Part shown: positions 50,516 through 60,666 of the stretch, one piece after another
Position numbering within the stretch: the stretch's first letter is position 1
Layout of the letters: every line of letters begins with the position of its first letter
Assembly (NCBI RefSeq): GCF_024435355.1
Contig: NZ_JAMJWG010000005.1
Span: 407,636-471,635 of the forward strand
Length of the DNA: 64,000 nt
Direction: 5' to 3'
From: Streptomyces odontomachi
GTDB taxonomy: Bacteria; Actinomycetota; Actinomycetes; Streptomycetales; Streptomycetaceae
The notes under the pieces: generated by a model
What the model saw: the letters and a program-made list of their open reading frames with translations, nothing else
Databases searched by the model: none
Told to the model about the DNA's origin: nothing
Position numbers and translations under genes: made by a program

Positions 50516-52132
50516 GTGTTCGTGCAGCAGTTGGAACCCATAGCCGACTCCCTAGGCCTGTCGGCACTCGTCGCCTGCCTACCCCTCGTCGTGGTCCTGG
50601 TGCTGCTGGGCGGCGTGCGCATGAAGGCGCACTGGGCGGGGCTCCTGGGCCTGCTGACCGCCGTCCTGGTGGCCTGCCTCGCGTTCGACATGCCGGTGGA
50701 CCAGACGGTCTCCAGCGCCGTGGAGGGCGCCGTCTTCGGACTGCTGCCCATCATGTGGATCGTCGTCAACGCCCTGTGGGTGTACCGGATGACCCAGCGC
50801 ACCCGGCACTTCGACATCCTGCGCCGGTCCTTCGGGCGGCTCTCCGACGATCCGCGCATCCAGGGCCTCGTCATCGCGTTCTGCTTCGGCGCACTGCTGG
50901 AGGCGCTCGCCGGCTTCGGGGCGCCCGTCGCGATCTGCTCGGTGATGCTGGTCGCGATCGGCTTCGACCCGGTACGCGCCGCCGTCGTCTCCCTCGTCGC
51001 CAACACCGCGCCGGTCGCCTTCGGTGCGATGGCCACCCCCGTCGTCACCCTGGCCCAGGTCGGCGGCCTGCCGCTGGACTCCGTCGCCTCCGTCGTCGGC
51101 CGCCAGACGCCGCTGCTGGCGCTCGTGGTGCCGCTCGTGCTGGTCTTCCTGGTCGACGGCCGGCGCGGGCTGCGCGAGGCCTGGCTGCCCGCGCTGGTGT
51201 GCGGCGTCGCCTTCGCCGTCGTGCAGTTCGCCGCCTCCAACTACGTCTCCCCGCAACTCGCCGACATCGGCGCCTCCCTGGCGGGTGCGGCCGCCCTGGT
51301 GGCGCTGCCGCAGTCGCGCCGCCCCGTCGCCGAGCCGGTGCGCGCCGCCGTCCTCACCGGCGTCCGCAGCGAGGACCTGGACCAGCGGGACCCGCGGCCC
51401 GAGGTGCTGCGCGCCTACGCCCCGTACGCGCTGATCGTGGTGATCTTCTCGGTGGCCCAGATCCCGCCGGTGAAGGACCTCTTCGACAAGGCGACCCAGG
51501 CGATCGACTGGCCCCTGTTGAACGTCGCCGGGCCCGACGGCAAGCCGGTGAGCGCCAACGTCCTGTCGCTGCCCCTGGTGTCCACCGGCGGCACGCTGGT
51601 CCTGGTGGCCGGCCTGCTCACCACGGTCGTCCTGGGCCTGCGGGCCGGGGAGGCGCTGCGCGAGTGGGGTGCGACCGTGTACGAACTGCGGTACGCCATC
51701 CTCACCGTGACCTCGGTCCTCGCCCTGGCCTACGTGATGAACCTGTCCGGGCAGGCGGCGACGATCGGCCATTATGTGGCCGCTGCGGGTGCGGGTCTCG
51801 CATTCCTCTCGCCGGTGCTCGGCTGGTTCGGCGTCGCGGTCTCCGGCTCCGACACCTCTGCCAACGCCCTCTTCGGAGCGCTTCAGGTCAGCGCCGCACA
51901 GCAGTCCGGCCTGCCGCCGGACCTGCTCGCCGCCGCCAACAGCTCAGGCGGTGTGCTGGGCAAGATGATCTCGCCGCAGAACCTCACCATCGCCTGTGCC
52001 GCCGTGGGCCTGCGGGGCCGCGAGGGCGACCTGCTGCGCAAGGTGCTGCCCTGGAGCCTGGCCCTGCTGCTGGTCATGTGCCTGATCGTGGTGTTGCAGA
52101 GCACCGCCGTCCTGAGCTGGATGCTCCCGTAA
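50516..52132 (+). CDS. L-lactate permease (LctP family)
   Basis: Lactate/proton symporter of 538 residues with 12-14 predicted helices. Family features include VRMKAHWAGLLGLLTA, FGALLEALAGFGAPVAICSVML, NTAPVAFGAMATPVVTLAQVGGL and the C-terminal GSDTSANALFGALQ and SSGGVLGKMISPQNLTIA motifs, all typical of LctP/GlcA permeases. The GTG start is preceded by GGGGAGATGAGG; a second GTG two codons on is equally possible. Glycolate could also be a substrate. It stands alone between repeat-rich gaps. Confidence 0.93.
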   Translation: MFVQQLEPIADSLGLSALVACLPLVVVLVLLGGVRMKAHWAGLLGLLTAVLVACLAFDMPVDQTVSSAVEGAVFGLLPIMWIVVNALWVYRMTQRTRHFDILRRSFGRLSDDPRIQGLVIAFCFGALLEALAGFGAPVAICSVMLVAIGFDPVRAAVVSLVANTAPVAFGAMATPVVTLAQVGGLPLDSVASVVGRQTPLLALVVPLVLVFLVDGRRGLREAWLPALVCGVAFAVVQFAASNYVSPQLADIGASLAGAAALVALPQSRRPVAEPVRAAVLTGVRSEDLDQRDPRPEVLRAYAPYALIVVIFSVAQIPPVKDLFDKATQAIDWPLLNVAGPDGKPVSANVLSLPLVSTGGTLVLVAGLLTTVVLGLRAGEALREWGATVYELRYAILTVTSVLALAYVMNLSGQAATIGHYVAAAGAGLAFLSPVLGWFGVAVSGSDTSANALFGALQVSAAQQSGLPPDLLAAANSSGGVLGKMISPQNLTIACAAVGLRGREGDLLRKVLPWSLALLLVMCLIVVLQSTAVLSWMLP

Positions 52133-52220
52133 CACGCCCCACGTCCCTCCTCGCGCTCGACCATCCCCGGCCTCCGGTCCTGGTGGGCCCGCACCCTCCC
52201 GGCCGGAGACCATCCCGTGC

Positions 52221-52379
52221 CGCAGCCCGCAGCCCGCAGCCCGCAGCCCGCAGCCCGCAGCCCGCCGCACTCAAGCCTGCCGCCCGCAGCCCACAAGCCC
52301 GCCGCACGCAATCCCCAGTCCCAGTCCCAGTCCCAGTCCCCAGTCCCCAGTCCCCAGTCCGCAGTCCACGGGCTTGTGG
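52221..52379. repeat. Microsatellites (GCAGCCC)n and (CCCAGT)n flanked by inverted arms
   Basis: GCAGCCC repeats about six times (52223-52264), then AGTCCC/AGTCCCC repeats about eight times (52316-52366). The second array is bracketed by exact 11-base inverted arms CCACAAGCCCG (52291-52301) and CGGGCTTGTGG (52369-52379). It lies between the permease and manB. Confidence 0.8.
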
Positions 52380-52382
52380 CAC

Positions 52383-52490
52383 GGGAACGGGGTATACATC
52401 TCATATAGGTACATTCTTGTTGCGCTATCTGTAAGTACCCATGCAGTGCCTATAGGGATGAAAGTGGAATTCGGCACTCATTACCGTCCT
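52383..52490. promoter_or_regulatory. AT-rich island upstream of manB
   Basis: About 110 bases with TATACA, TATAGG, CCTATAGG and TTACC elements, much lower in GC than anything nearby. It begins right after the microsatellite and ends about 130 bases before the manB start. It is probably a promoter region, or the remnant of foreign DNA; no ORF of interest is present. Confidence 0.4.
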
Positions 52491-52616
52491 CACGGTCGCG
52501 CCCCGACAGCGCACCCGTCGCCGTACAGTCCGCGCCACCTTTGGTGCCGTGCAGGCGGCTGTAACACCCTGCGGGTAGTTTGAGTCGACCGCAGAGGAGC
52601 TTCAGGAGGGCTGGCT

Positions 52617-53984
52617 GTGTCCACTGATCTGTCACAGATCGTGAAGGCGTACGACGTGCGCGGGGTGGTCCCCGACCAGTGGGACGAGCCACTCGCGGAG
52701 CTGTTCGGGGCCGCTTTCCAACAGGTGACCGGGGCTCGGGCGATCGTCACCGGTCACGACATGCGGCCCTCGTCGCCCGGCCTGTCGCGGGCCTTCGCGC
52801 GCGGCGCGGCCGCCCAGGGCGCCGACGTCACCGAAATAGGACTGTGCTCCACGGACCAGCTCTACTACGCCTCCGGCGCGCTGGACCTGCCGGGCGCCAT
52901 GTTCACCGCCTCGCACAACCCCGCCCGGTACAACGGCATCAAGATGTGCCGGGCCGGCGCCGCCCCGGTCGGCCAGGAGACCGGGCTCGCGGAGATCCGC
53001 GCCCTGGTCGAGGAGTGGCAGTCCGCCGGAACGGGCCCTGCCCCCGCCGCCACCCGCGGCACCATCACGCAACGCGAAACCCTTCAGGACTACGCCGACC
53101 ACCTGCGCTCGCTGGTCGACCTCACCGCCATCCGACCCCTGAAAGCGGTCGTCGACGCGGGCAACGGCATGGGCGGCCACACCGTCCCGACCGTCCTGTC
53201 CGGGCTGCCCATCGAGGTCGTCCCGATGTACTTCGAACTGGACGGCACCTTCCCGAACCACGAGGCCAACCCGCTCGACCCGGCCAACATCGTGGATCTC
53301 CAGGACCGGGTGCGCGCCGAGGGCGCCGACATCGGCATCGCCTTCGACGGGGACGCCGACCGCTGCTTCGTCGTCGACGAGCACGGCGACCCGGTCTCGC
53401 CCTCCGCCGTCACCGCCCTCGTCGCCTCCCGTGAGCTGGCCAGGAACGGCGGCAGCGGCATGATCATCCACAATCTGATCACGTCCTGGTCGGTGCCCGA
53501 AGTGGTCCGCGAGTGCGGTGGCACGCCGGTGCGCACCCGGGTGGGGCACTCCTTCATCAAGGCCGAGATGGCGAAGACCGGCGCCATCTTCGGCGGCGAG
53601 CACTCGGCGCACTACTACTTCCGCGACTTCTGGAACGCGGACACCGGCATGCTCGCCGCCCTGCACGTCCTCGCCGCGCTCGGCGGCCAGGACGGTCCGC
53701 TCTCCGCCCTGGTCGCACAGTACGACCGGTACGCCGCCTCCGGTGAGATCAACTCGACCGTCGACGACCAGCCCGGCCGCCTCGCGGCCATCAAGTCCGC
53801 CTTCGAGAACCGGGACGACATCACCCTCGACGAACTCGACGGCCTGACGGTCACCGCCGAAGACTGGTGGTTCAACGTGCGCGCCTCCAACACCGAGCCG
53901 CTGCTCCGCCTGAACGCGGAGGCCGGCGACGAGGTGACGGTCGCGAAGATCAGGGACGAGGTACTGGCGATCATCCGGGGGTGA
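52617..53984 (+). CDS. manB: Phosphomannomutase/phosphoglucomutase
   Basis: Interconverts mannose-6-phosphate and mannose-1-phosphate for GDP-mannose synthesis. The 455-residue alpha-D-phosphohexomutase has all four domains: active serine Ser99 in TASHNPARYNG, metal loop DGDADRCF, sugar-binding GEHSAHYYFRDF and phosphate-binding RASNTEPLLRLN. The GTG start has AGGAGG eight bases upstream. It heads a same-strand group with the Trm112-like, SIS and manA genes. By position I equate it with S. coelicolor manB (SCO3028). Confidence 0.94.
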   Translation: MSTDLSQIVKAYDVRGVVPDQWDEPLAELFGAAFQQVTGARAIVTGHDMRPSSPGLSRAFARGAAAQGADVTEIGLCSTDQLYYASGALDLPGAMFTASHNPARYNGIKMCRAGAAPVGQETGLAEIRALVEEWQSAGTGPAPAATRGTITQRETLQDYADHLRSLVDLTAIRPLKAVVDAGNGMGGHTVPTVLSGLPIEVVPMYFELDGTFPNHEANPLDPANIVDLQDRVRAEGADIGIAFDGDADRCFVVDEHGDPVSPSAVTALVASRELARNGGSGMIIHNLITSWSVPEVVRECGGTPVRTRVGHSFIKAEMAKTGAIFGGEHSAHYYFRDFWNADTGMLAALHVLAALGGQDGPLSALVAQYDRYAASGEINSTVDDQPGRLAAIKSAFENRDDITLDELDGLTVTAEDWWFNVRASNTEPLLRLNAEAGDEVTVAKIRDEVLAIIRG

Positions 53985-54135
53985 GCTGCCGTTCAGTGCC
54001 TGCTGGCTGCCGGCACCCGATGGTGCGGCGCACCCGGGTGCCTGGGTCGGTGCCGGGGTGCCCGGTGCCGCGTGTCCCGCGCGCCGAAGGCGTTCGCCCC
54101 GGCGCCTCCAGACGAAGGCCGCACGTCCCCACCGC

Positions 54136-54171
54136 CTCCAAGAACTCCAAGAGCTCCAAGAGCTCCAAGAG
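54136..54171. repeat. 9-bp tandem repeat in the manB-trm112 gap
   Basis: CTCCAAGAA followed by three CTCCAAGAG units. Further on, CCGGAAA occurs four times (54441, 54460, 54475, 54495) at 15-20 base spacing just before the Trm112-like gene. The rest of the 526-base gap is GC-rich with no identified gene. Confidence 0.65.
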
Positions 54172-54510
54172 GCGGGTTCCGGGGCGGTGCGGCCGACCGG
54201 CCGGCAGAGGCGGGAAGGGAGCGCGGAGCCTGCCGCCGGCGCCTCCGCCGCCCACCGTTCTCGTGGTCCCGACACCCCCGGCCACCAGGACCACGCCCCC
54301 CGTCGGGCGCGCCCGACGGGGCAACCGCCCCGCGCTACCCTGACCAGGAAAACGCACCGCCATCCGGCCGGGACCCGGCCAGGGCACCCGCTCGGACCAC
54401 CCGAGCCGTCCCTCGGTCGCCGGGCAGAGCCCGTGGCAACCCGGAAAGCACCACCACAACCGGAAAAATCGCGACCGGAAAACTCCGTCACAACCCGGAA
54501 AAGGACCCGC

Positions 54511-54756
54511 ATGCCCATCGAATCCGGCCTCCTGGAGATCCTCGCCTGCCCGGCGTGCCACGCCCCCCTCAAGGAGCAGAGCCCGGCTCCCGAGCAGAAC
54601 GCGGCGGATCGGAGCACTGCGGACCAGAGTGCTGGGCAGGAGAACACCGTGCAGGAGAGTGAACTCCTCTGCACCGGTAAGGACTGCGGCCTGATCTACC
54701 CCATCCGGGACGGCATCCCCGTACTCCTGGTCGACGAGGCCCGCCGCCCCGCGTAA
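54511..54756 (+). CDS. Trm112-family small zinc protein
   Basis: An 81-residue protein with the Trm112/YcaR fold: LLEILACPACHAPL at the N-terminus and ELLCTGKDCGLIYPIRDGIPVLLVDEA at the end, giving two Cys pairs for one zinc. Between them is a 30-residue Gln/Ser/Ala-rich stretch not found in compact homologues. Bacterial Trm112-like proteins accompany diverse enzymes; here the gene lies between manB and an SIS protein, suggesting it assists one of them. The ATG follows AAGGA at a good distance, and the SIS gene starts 15 bases after the stop. Confidence 0.86.
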   Translation: MPIESGLLEILACPACHAPLKEQSPAPEQNAADRSTADQSAGQENTVQESELLCTGKDCGLIYPIRDGIPVLLVDEARRPA

Positions 54757-54771
54757 CCCGGAAGGCTCGTC

Positions 54772-55905
54772 ATGCTCGACGAAACGCTGCTCGACGACCC
54801 GGAGGCCCTGGCCAGGGCCGACCGCCGAGGCCTGCTGCGCGGCGCGGCAGAAGCCGGCGCCCGTGTCCGCACCGCGCTGCGGCACGCCGCCGAGTCCGGA
54901 GTGGCCGAGCTGAAGCCGGACGGCCGGCCCCGCTCCCTGCTGATCGCGGGCCCCGGCGCCGCGTCGAGTTGCGTGGCCGACCTGCTCGGTTCGCTGGCCG
55001 GCGGGGGCTGCCCCGTGACCCGACTGGCGCCCACCGGCGTCGCTCCGGCGCCGGGCGCCCTGCGGTGGGTGCTGCCCGGCTGGGCCGGCCCGGTCGACCT
55101 GCTGCTGATCACCACCCCGGACGGCACCGAGCCGGGCCTGACGCTCCTCGTCGACCAGGCGTACCGGCGCGGCAGCACCGTCGTCGCGGTCTGCCCGCCC
55201 CAGACGCCGCTGACCGAGGCGGTCGACGGCGCACACGGACTCGCGGTGCCGATGGCCACCGCCCCGTACGAGCAGGACGAGCCGGCCGCGGCGTCGGCAC
55301 CCGGCGCCCTGTGGGCGCTGCTCACCCCGTTGCTCATGCTGCTCGACCGCGCCGGCCTGCTGTCCGCCCCGGCCTCGTCCATCCAGAAGGTCGCCGATCG
55401 GCTCGACCGCACCGCCGAGCGCTGCGGCCCGGCCATCGCCACCTATAGCAATCCGGCCAAGACGGTCGCCGCCGAGCTTGCCGAGGCGCTGCCGCTGATC
55501 TGGACGGAGGGCGTCTCCGCAGGCCCGGCGGGCCGCCGTTTCGCCGCCGCGCTGGCCGAGCTCGCCGGCCGGCCCGCACTCGCCGCCGAACTGCCCGAGG
55601 CGATGCCCGCGCACGGCGTGCTGCTCACCGGTGCGCTGGCCGCGGGCGCCGACCCCGATGACTTCTTCCGGGACCGTGTGACGGAGGCCCAGGCCCTGCA
55701 CGCGCGCGTCGTCCTGCTGAGGGACCGGCCCACCGACAACCTCAGCGCGGCGCCTGCCGCCCGCGAACTCGCCCTCAGCCATGACACCCCCATCAGCGAA
55801 CTCGAACCGGAGGACGGCTGCGAGCTGGAGACCCTGTCCGAACTCATCGCCATCACGGACTTCGCCGCCGTCTACCTGGCCCTCGCCACGGAAGAAACAC
55901 CCTGA
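54772..55905 (+). CDS. SIS-domain protein (phosphoglucose/phosphomannose isomerase-like)
   Basis: A 377-residue protein with two SIS folds of the bifunctional PGI/PMI type. The N-terminal half has SLLIAGPGAASSCVADLL, the second PAKTVAAELAEALPLIWTEG and LAAELPEAMPAHGVLL. The usual SGNTEET phosphosugar-binding serine/threonine loop is not obvious (the site reads LLLITTPDGTEPG), so isomerase activity is uncertain; it may be a pseudoenzyme or regulator. The ATG has GGAAGG upstream. It lies between the Trm112-like gene and manA. Confidence 0.8.
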   Translation: MLDETLLDDPEALARADRRGLLRGAAEAGARVRTALRHAAESGVAELKPDGRPRSLLIAGPGAASSCVADLLGSLAGGGCPVTRLAPTGVAPAPGALRWVLPGWAGPVDLLLITTPDGTEPGLTLLVDQAYRRGSTVVAVCPPQTPLTEAVDGAHGLAVPMATAPYEQDEPAAASAPGALWALLTPLLMLLDRAGLLSAPASSIQKVADRLDRTAERCGPAIATYSNPAKTVAAELAEALPLIWTEGVSAGPAGRRFAAALAELAGRPALAAELPEAMPAHGVLLTGALAAGADPDDFFRDRVTEAQALHARVVLLRDRPTDNLSAAPAARELALSHDTPISELEPEDGCELETLSELIAITDFAAVYLALATEETP

Positions 55906-56177
55906 CCGGCTGACCGGCTGACCCTCTGACCGGCCGACCGGTCCACCGCCGTCACCCCGGCAGTGTGCTGAGCGCCAGCCCCGCTCGGCGCCCACCCGCC
56001 GCAGTCGCATCCCTCAGGTCAGGCCCCCGCAATCCCGCCGCCCTCGTACGCACCGCACGCCACGCGTAACCCGGCCGGTCGCACCGGTCACGCACATCCC
56101 GCCCGACCGGTCACCCACGTCGCCGGCGTCCCGCACGTCCCGGAACCCCGCACAATCCGAAAGAGCCCGAGAGCCCC

Positions 56178-57386
56178 ATGGACCGTCTAGTCACCACCAT
56201 CCGGCCCTACACCTGGGGCTCGGTCACCGCCATCCCAGACCTCCTCGGCGTCGAGCCGACCGGCGAACCGCAAGCCGAGATGTGGATGGGCGCGCACCCC
56301 GGCGCGCCCTCACACACCCCGCGCGGCCCCCTGGACCAGGTGATCGCCGCGGCACCGGAGCGCGAACTCGGCCCACGTTCCACCGCGAAGTTCGGCCCCC
56401 GGCTGCCGTTCCTGCTGAAGGTGCTGGCCGCAGCCGCCCCCCTCTCCCTCCAGGTGCACCCGAACCGCACCCAGGCCGAGCAGGGCTACGCGGACGAGGA
56501 GCGCCGCGGCATCCCGGTCGACGCCCCGCACCGCAACTACAAGGACGCCAACCACAAGCCCGAACTGATCTGCGCGCTCACGCCCTTCGACGGCCTGTGC
56601 GGGTTCCGCCGTCCCGCCGCCACCGCAGACCTGCTGTCCGGTCTGGAGGTCGACTCCCTCAAGCCGTACGTGGACCTGCTGCGGGCCCAGCCCGAAGAGG
56701 CGGCCCTGCGCGAGGTCCTCACCGCACTGCTCACCGCGGACCCGGAGGAGATGGCCGTGACGGTCACCGCGTCCGCGGCCGCCTGCCGCCGGCTCAGCGA
56801 GGGCGCGGACACCGGAACGGGGGCGGCCACCAGCGCCGGGGCGGACACTTCGCGCGCGACGTATGCGGCGTACGCCTCCATCGCGCACCACTACCCCGGC
56901 GACCCGGGCGTCATCGCCGCGATGCTGCTCAACCACGTCCGTTTGCAGCCGGGGGAGGCCCTGTACCTCGGCGCGGGCATCCCGCACGCCTACCTCGAAG
57001 GCCTCGGCGTGGAGATCATGGCCAACTCCGACAACGTGCTGCGCTGTGGCCTCACTCCCAAGCACGTCGACGTGCCCGAGCTGCTCCGGATCGTGCGCTT
57101 CGAGGCCGGCGAGCCGCACATCCTGCGTCCGGAGGCCACCGCCGGCGGCGAGGAGGCCTACGAGACGCCGATCGACGAGTTCCGGCTGTCGCGGTACGTC
57201 CTGTCCAAGGACTCGGCCCGGCGCGACCTGACCGCTCCCCTCCCGCAGATCCTGCTCTGCACCGCGGGCGCCGTTCAGGTGGGCGAGGCGGCACTCGCGC
57301 CGGGCGAGTCCGTGTTCGTACCTGCGGACGAACCGGTGGAAATCGCTGGAGAAGGGTCGGTCTTCCGCGCCACTGTGGTTGCCTGA
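56178..57386 (+). CDS. manA: Mannose-6-phosphate isomerase, class I
   Basis: Interconverts fructose-6-phosphate and mannose-6-phosphate, the entry to mannose metabolism. The 402-residue zinc enzyme has the type I cupin features: LSLQVHPNRTQAEQGY, NHKPELICALTPFDGLCGF, the YLGAGIPHAYLEGLGVEIMANSDNVLRCGLTPKHVDVPELL block, and the C-terminal cupin. A short Thr/Gly/Ala insertion near residue 215 is a surface loop. The start MDRLVTTIRPYTWGS is characteristic. A 272-base gap with repeated GACCGGCTGACC separates it from the SIS gene, so it may have its own promoter. Confidence 0.95.
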   Translation: MDRLVTTIRPYTWGSVTAIPDLLGVEPTGEPQAEMWMGAHPGAPSHTPRGPLDQVIAAAPERELGPRSTAKFGPRLPFLLKVLAAAAPLSLQVHPNRTQAEQGYADEERRGIPVDAPHRNYKDANHKPELICALTPFDGLCGFRRPAATADLLSGLEVDSLKPYVDLLRAQPEEAALREVLTALLTADPEEMAVTVTASAAACRRLSEGADTGTGAATSAGADTSRATYAAYASIAHHYPGDPGVIAAMLLNHVRLQPGEALYLGAGIPHAYLEGLGVEIMANSDNVLRCGLTPKHVDVPELLRIVRFEAGEPHILRPEATAGGEEAYETPIDEFRLSRYVLSKDSARRDLTAPLPQILLCTAGAVQVGEAALAPGESVFVPADEPVEIAGEGSVFRATVVA

Positions 57387-57682
57387 TTCCCTGCATGACC
57401 ACCACCACGTGACGTCACAGCCGCCGCATGCTGTAACAATGGCCCCACGGCAAAGGACGGGCAAAGCCCGGATACGGCGACGGCGGCATGCCTGCGCAAC
57501 GACACACACGGCGGTGTGCCACGTGCCCACCGTGAGGGCCGACGATGCATGTGTCGTCGGCGACGTGACGCGGGCGAGTGCCGCCGACGATGTGCCGTTG
57601 GCGACGCGTCGAGGGTGATGCGTCAAAAGGTGAGGGTGCCGCCGGGGCGGCGCCGAAACGCGGCGAGGACTCCGGGGGAGAG
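57387..57682. promoter_or_regulatory. Intergenic region with a stem-loop before the CDF gene
   Basis: CCGACGA (57539-57545) and TCGTCGG (57554-57560) form a perfect 7-bp stem with an 8-base loop. A second, imperfect copy of the same 25-base block (GCCGACGATG...GGCGACGCG) follows at 57587-57610. They lie 70-140 bases before the transporter, where a metal-responsive element could be. Confidence 0.4.
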
Positions 57683-58597
57683 ATGAGCGCTTCAGGCGAC
57701 AACAAGGCGATCGTGGCGGCGCTCGGCGCCAATCTGGCCATCGCCGTGTCGAAGTTCGTGGCGTTCGTCTTCAGCGGCTCATCGTCGATGCTGGCCGAGG
57801 GCGTGCACTCCATCGCCGACTCCGGCAACCAGGTCCTGCTCCTCTTCGGCGGCAAGCGCTCCAAGCGCGCCGCCACCCCCCAGCACCCGTTCGGCTACGG
57901 CCGCGAACGCTTCATCTACGCCTTCCTGGTGTCGATCGTCCTCTTCACCATCGGTGGCGTCTTCGCGCTCTACGAGGGCTACGAGAAGGTGACGCATCCG
58001 CACGAGCTGGACAACTGGTACTGGCCGATCGGCGTCCTGGTGTTCGCCATCCTCGCCGAGGGCTTCTCCTTCCGCACCGCGATAAAGGAGGCCACCGAGG
58101 TACGCGGCGGCCTCAGCTGGACCGAGTACATCCGCCGCGCCAAGGCCCCCGAACTGCCCGTCGTCCTGCTGGAGGACTTCGGCGCGCTGGTCGGCCTGGC
58201 GCTGGCCCTGTTCGGCGTCGTCCTGACGGTGGTGACCGGGGACGCCGTCTGGGACGGCATCGGCACCCTCTGCATCGGCGCACTGCTGGTCTGCATCGCG
58301 CTGGTGCTCGCCGTGGAGACCAAGTCGCTCCTGCTGGGTGAGGCCGCGGGGCCGGGCGAGGTCAGGAAGATCGAGCAGGCTCTGGTGGACGGCGACACGG
58401 TCACCCGCATCATCCACATGCGGACCCTCCACCTCGGCCCCGACGAACTGCTGGTCGCAGCGAAGATCGCCGTCGAGCACGACGACACCGCCGCCGAGGT
58501 CGCCGCCGCGATCAATGCCGCGGAGGCCCGCATCCGCGCCGCGGTCCCCATCGCCCGGATCATCTACCTGGAACCGGACATCTACACCACTGCCTGA
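57683..58597 (+). CDS. Cation diffusion facilitator (CDF) transporter
   Basis: Metal/proton antiporter exporting divalent cations (zinc, cobalt or similar); 304 residues. Six helices; the family signature SSSMLAEGVHSIADSGNQVLLL lies in helix 2 with the metal-binding Ser-His-Asp set (AEGVHSIADS), and EDFGALVGLALAL in helix 5 carries the second Asp. The cytoplasmic C-terminal domain (about 215-300) follows, with a His/Asp sequence TLHLGPDELLV. The ATG follows GGGGGAGAG. It is alone, preceded by a stem-loop. Metal specificity is not clear. Confidence 0.92.
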   Translation: MSASGDNKAIVAALGANLAIAVSKFVAFVFSGSSSMLAEGVHSIADSGNQVLLLFGGKRSKRAATPQHPFGYGRERFIYAFLVSIVLFTIGGVFALYEGYEKVTHPHELDNWYWPIGVLVFAILAEGFSFRTAIKEATEVRGGLSWTEYIRRAKAPELPVVLLEDFGALVGLALALFGVVLTVVTGDAVWDGIGTLCIGALLVCIALVLAVETKSLLLGEAAGPGEVRKIEQALVDGDTVTRIIHMRTLHLGPDELLVAAKIAVEHDDTAAEVAAAINAAEARIRAAVPIARIIYLEPDIYTTA

Positions 58598-58929
58598 GGG
58601 CCCCCAGCCCGCCCCTCACCAGGAGATCTGCCGCCACCGCACACCGTCGCACGCCCGCATTGCGAGGCTGGACGCCCGGATTCCCCAGTTGGCAGGTGCC
58701 CGGATTTTTCCTGCCCGGCCTGGGGACCGTGGGACGATCGGTGTAAATTCGTGACCATAGCCAGACGTCGCTGCTGATGGCGGTCGAGCGGCCCGAACCG
58801 GGCCGACCGAGGGAGAGAGGGCCTCCGACGGACTGCGCTGCGCGCACCCCGGGCATTCGTATGTCCGCTTGCCCCCGTCGGCGCGCAGACCAGCCCATCA
58901 CCTCGACCCAATCACGAGGAGCAGCTCGC
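58598..58929. promoter_or_regulatory. Upstream region of ahcY
   Basis: 332 bases. A TAAATT hexamer around 58744 is the best -10 candidate, giving a 5' leader of about 180 bases. The leader has several GC-rich stems (for example CGGCCCGAACCGGGCCG near 58790-58806) but no match that I can recognise to the SAH riboswitch core. Confidence 0.4.
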
Positions 58930-60393
<1,464 letters not shown>

Positions 60394-60496
60394 CGGGCCC
60401 CCGCTGACCCATGGTCCGCTGGTCCGCTCCCGACCGGCCGGCACTTGAGCCGCCGGCCGGCCGCCGAGCGGACCCGTACCCGACAGTGACGACCGA

Positions 60497-60529
60497 GCAG
60501 GCCCCCGCACCCCCGTGTCGGGGGCCTGC
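60497..60529 (+). terminator. Strong hairpin downstream of ahcY
   Basis: Perfect 11-bp stem GCAGGCCCCCG / CGGGGGCCTGC with an 11-base loop, about 105 bases after the stop, followed by GGTTTCG. Confidence 0.85.
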
Positions 60530-60666
60530 CCGGTTTCGCGGCACCGGCGCGGTAGTCGAGCCGGCCGCCGCGCCCGGCACGACAGTCGGCAGCCCACCCG
60601 CGGCATCCACCGCTGGCCGGAGCCCCTGTGAACCGAGGGCCGTAACCGCACGACTCAGGACATCCC

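Noticed and set aside
52632..54674. 680-codon open frame on the minus strand
   Set aside because: Antisense of manB and the following gap; no family resemblance.
58740..58929. SAH riboswitch upstream of ahcY
   Set aside because: I looked for the conserved GAGGAGCGCUGC-type core and pseudoknot segments; only GAGGAGCAGCTCG at the ribosome site is vaguely similar. A covariance-model search would settle it.
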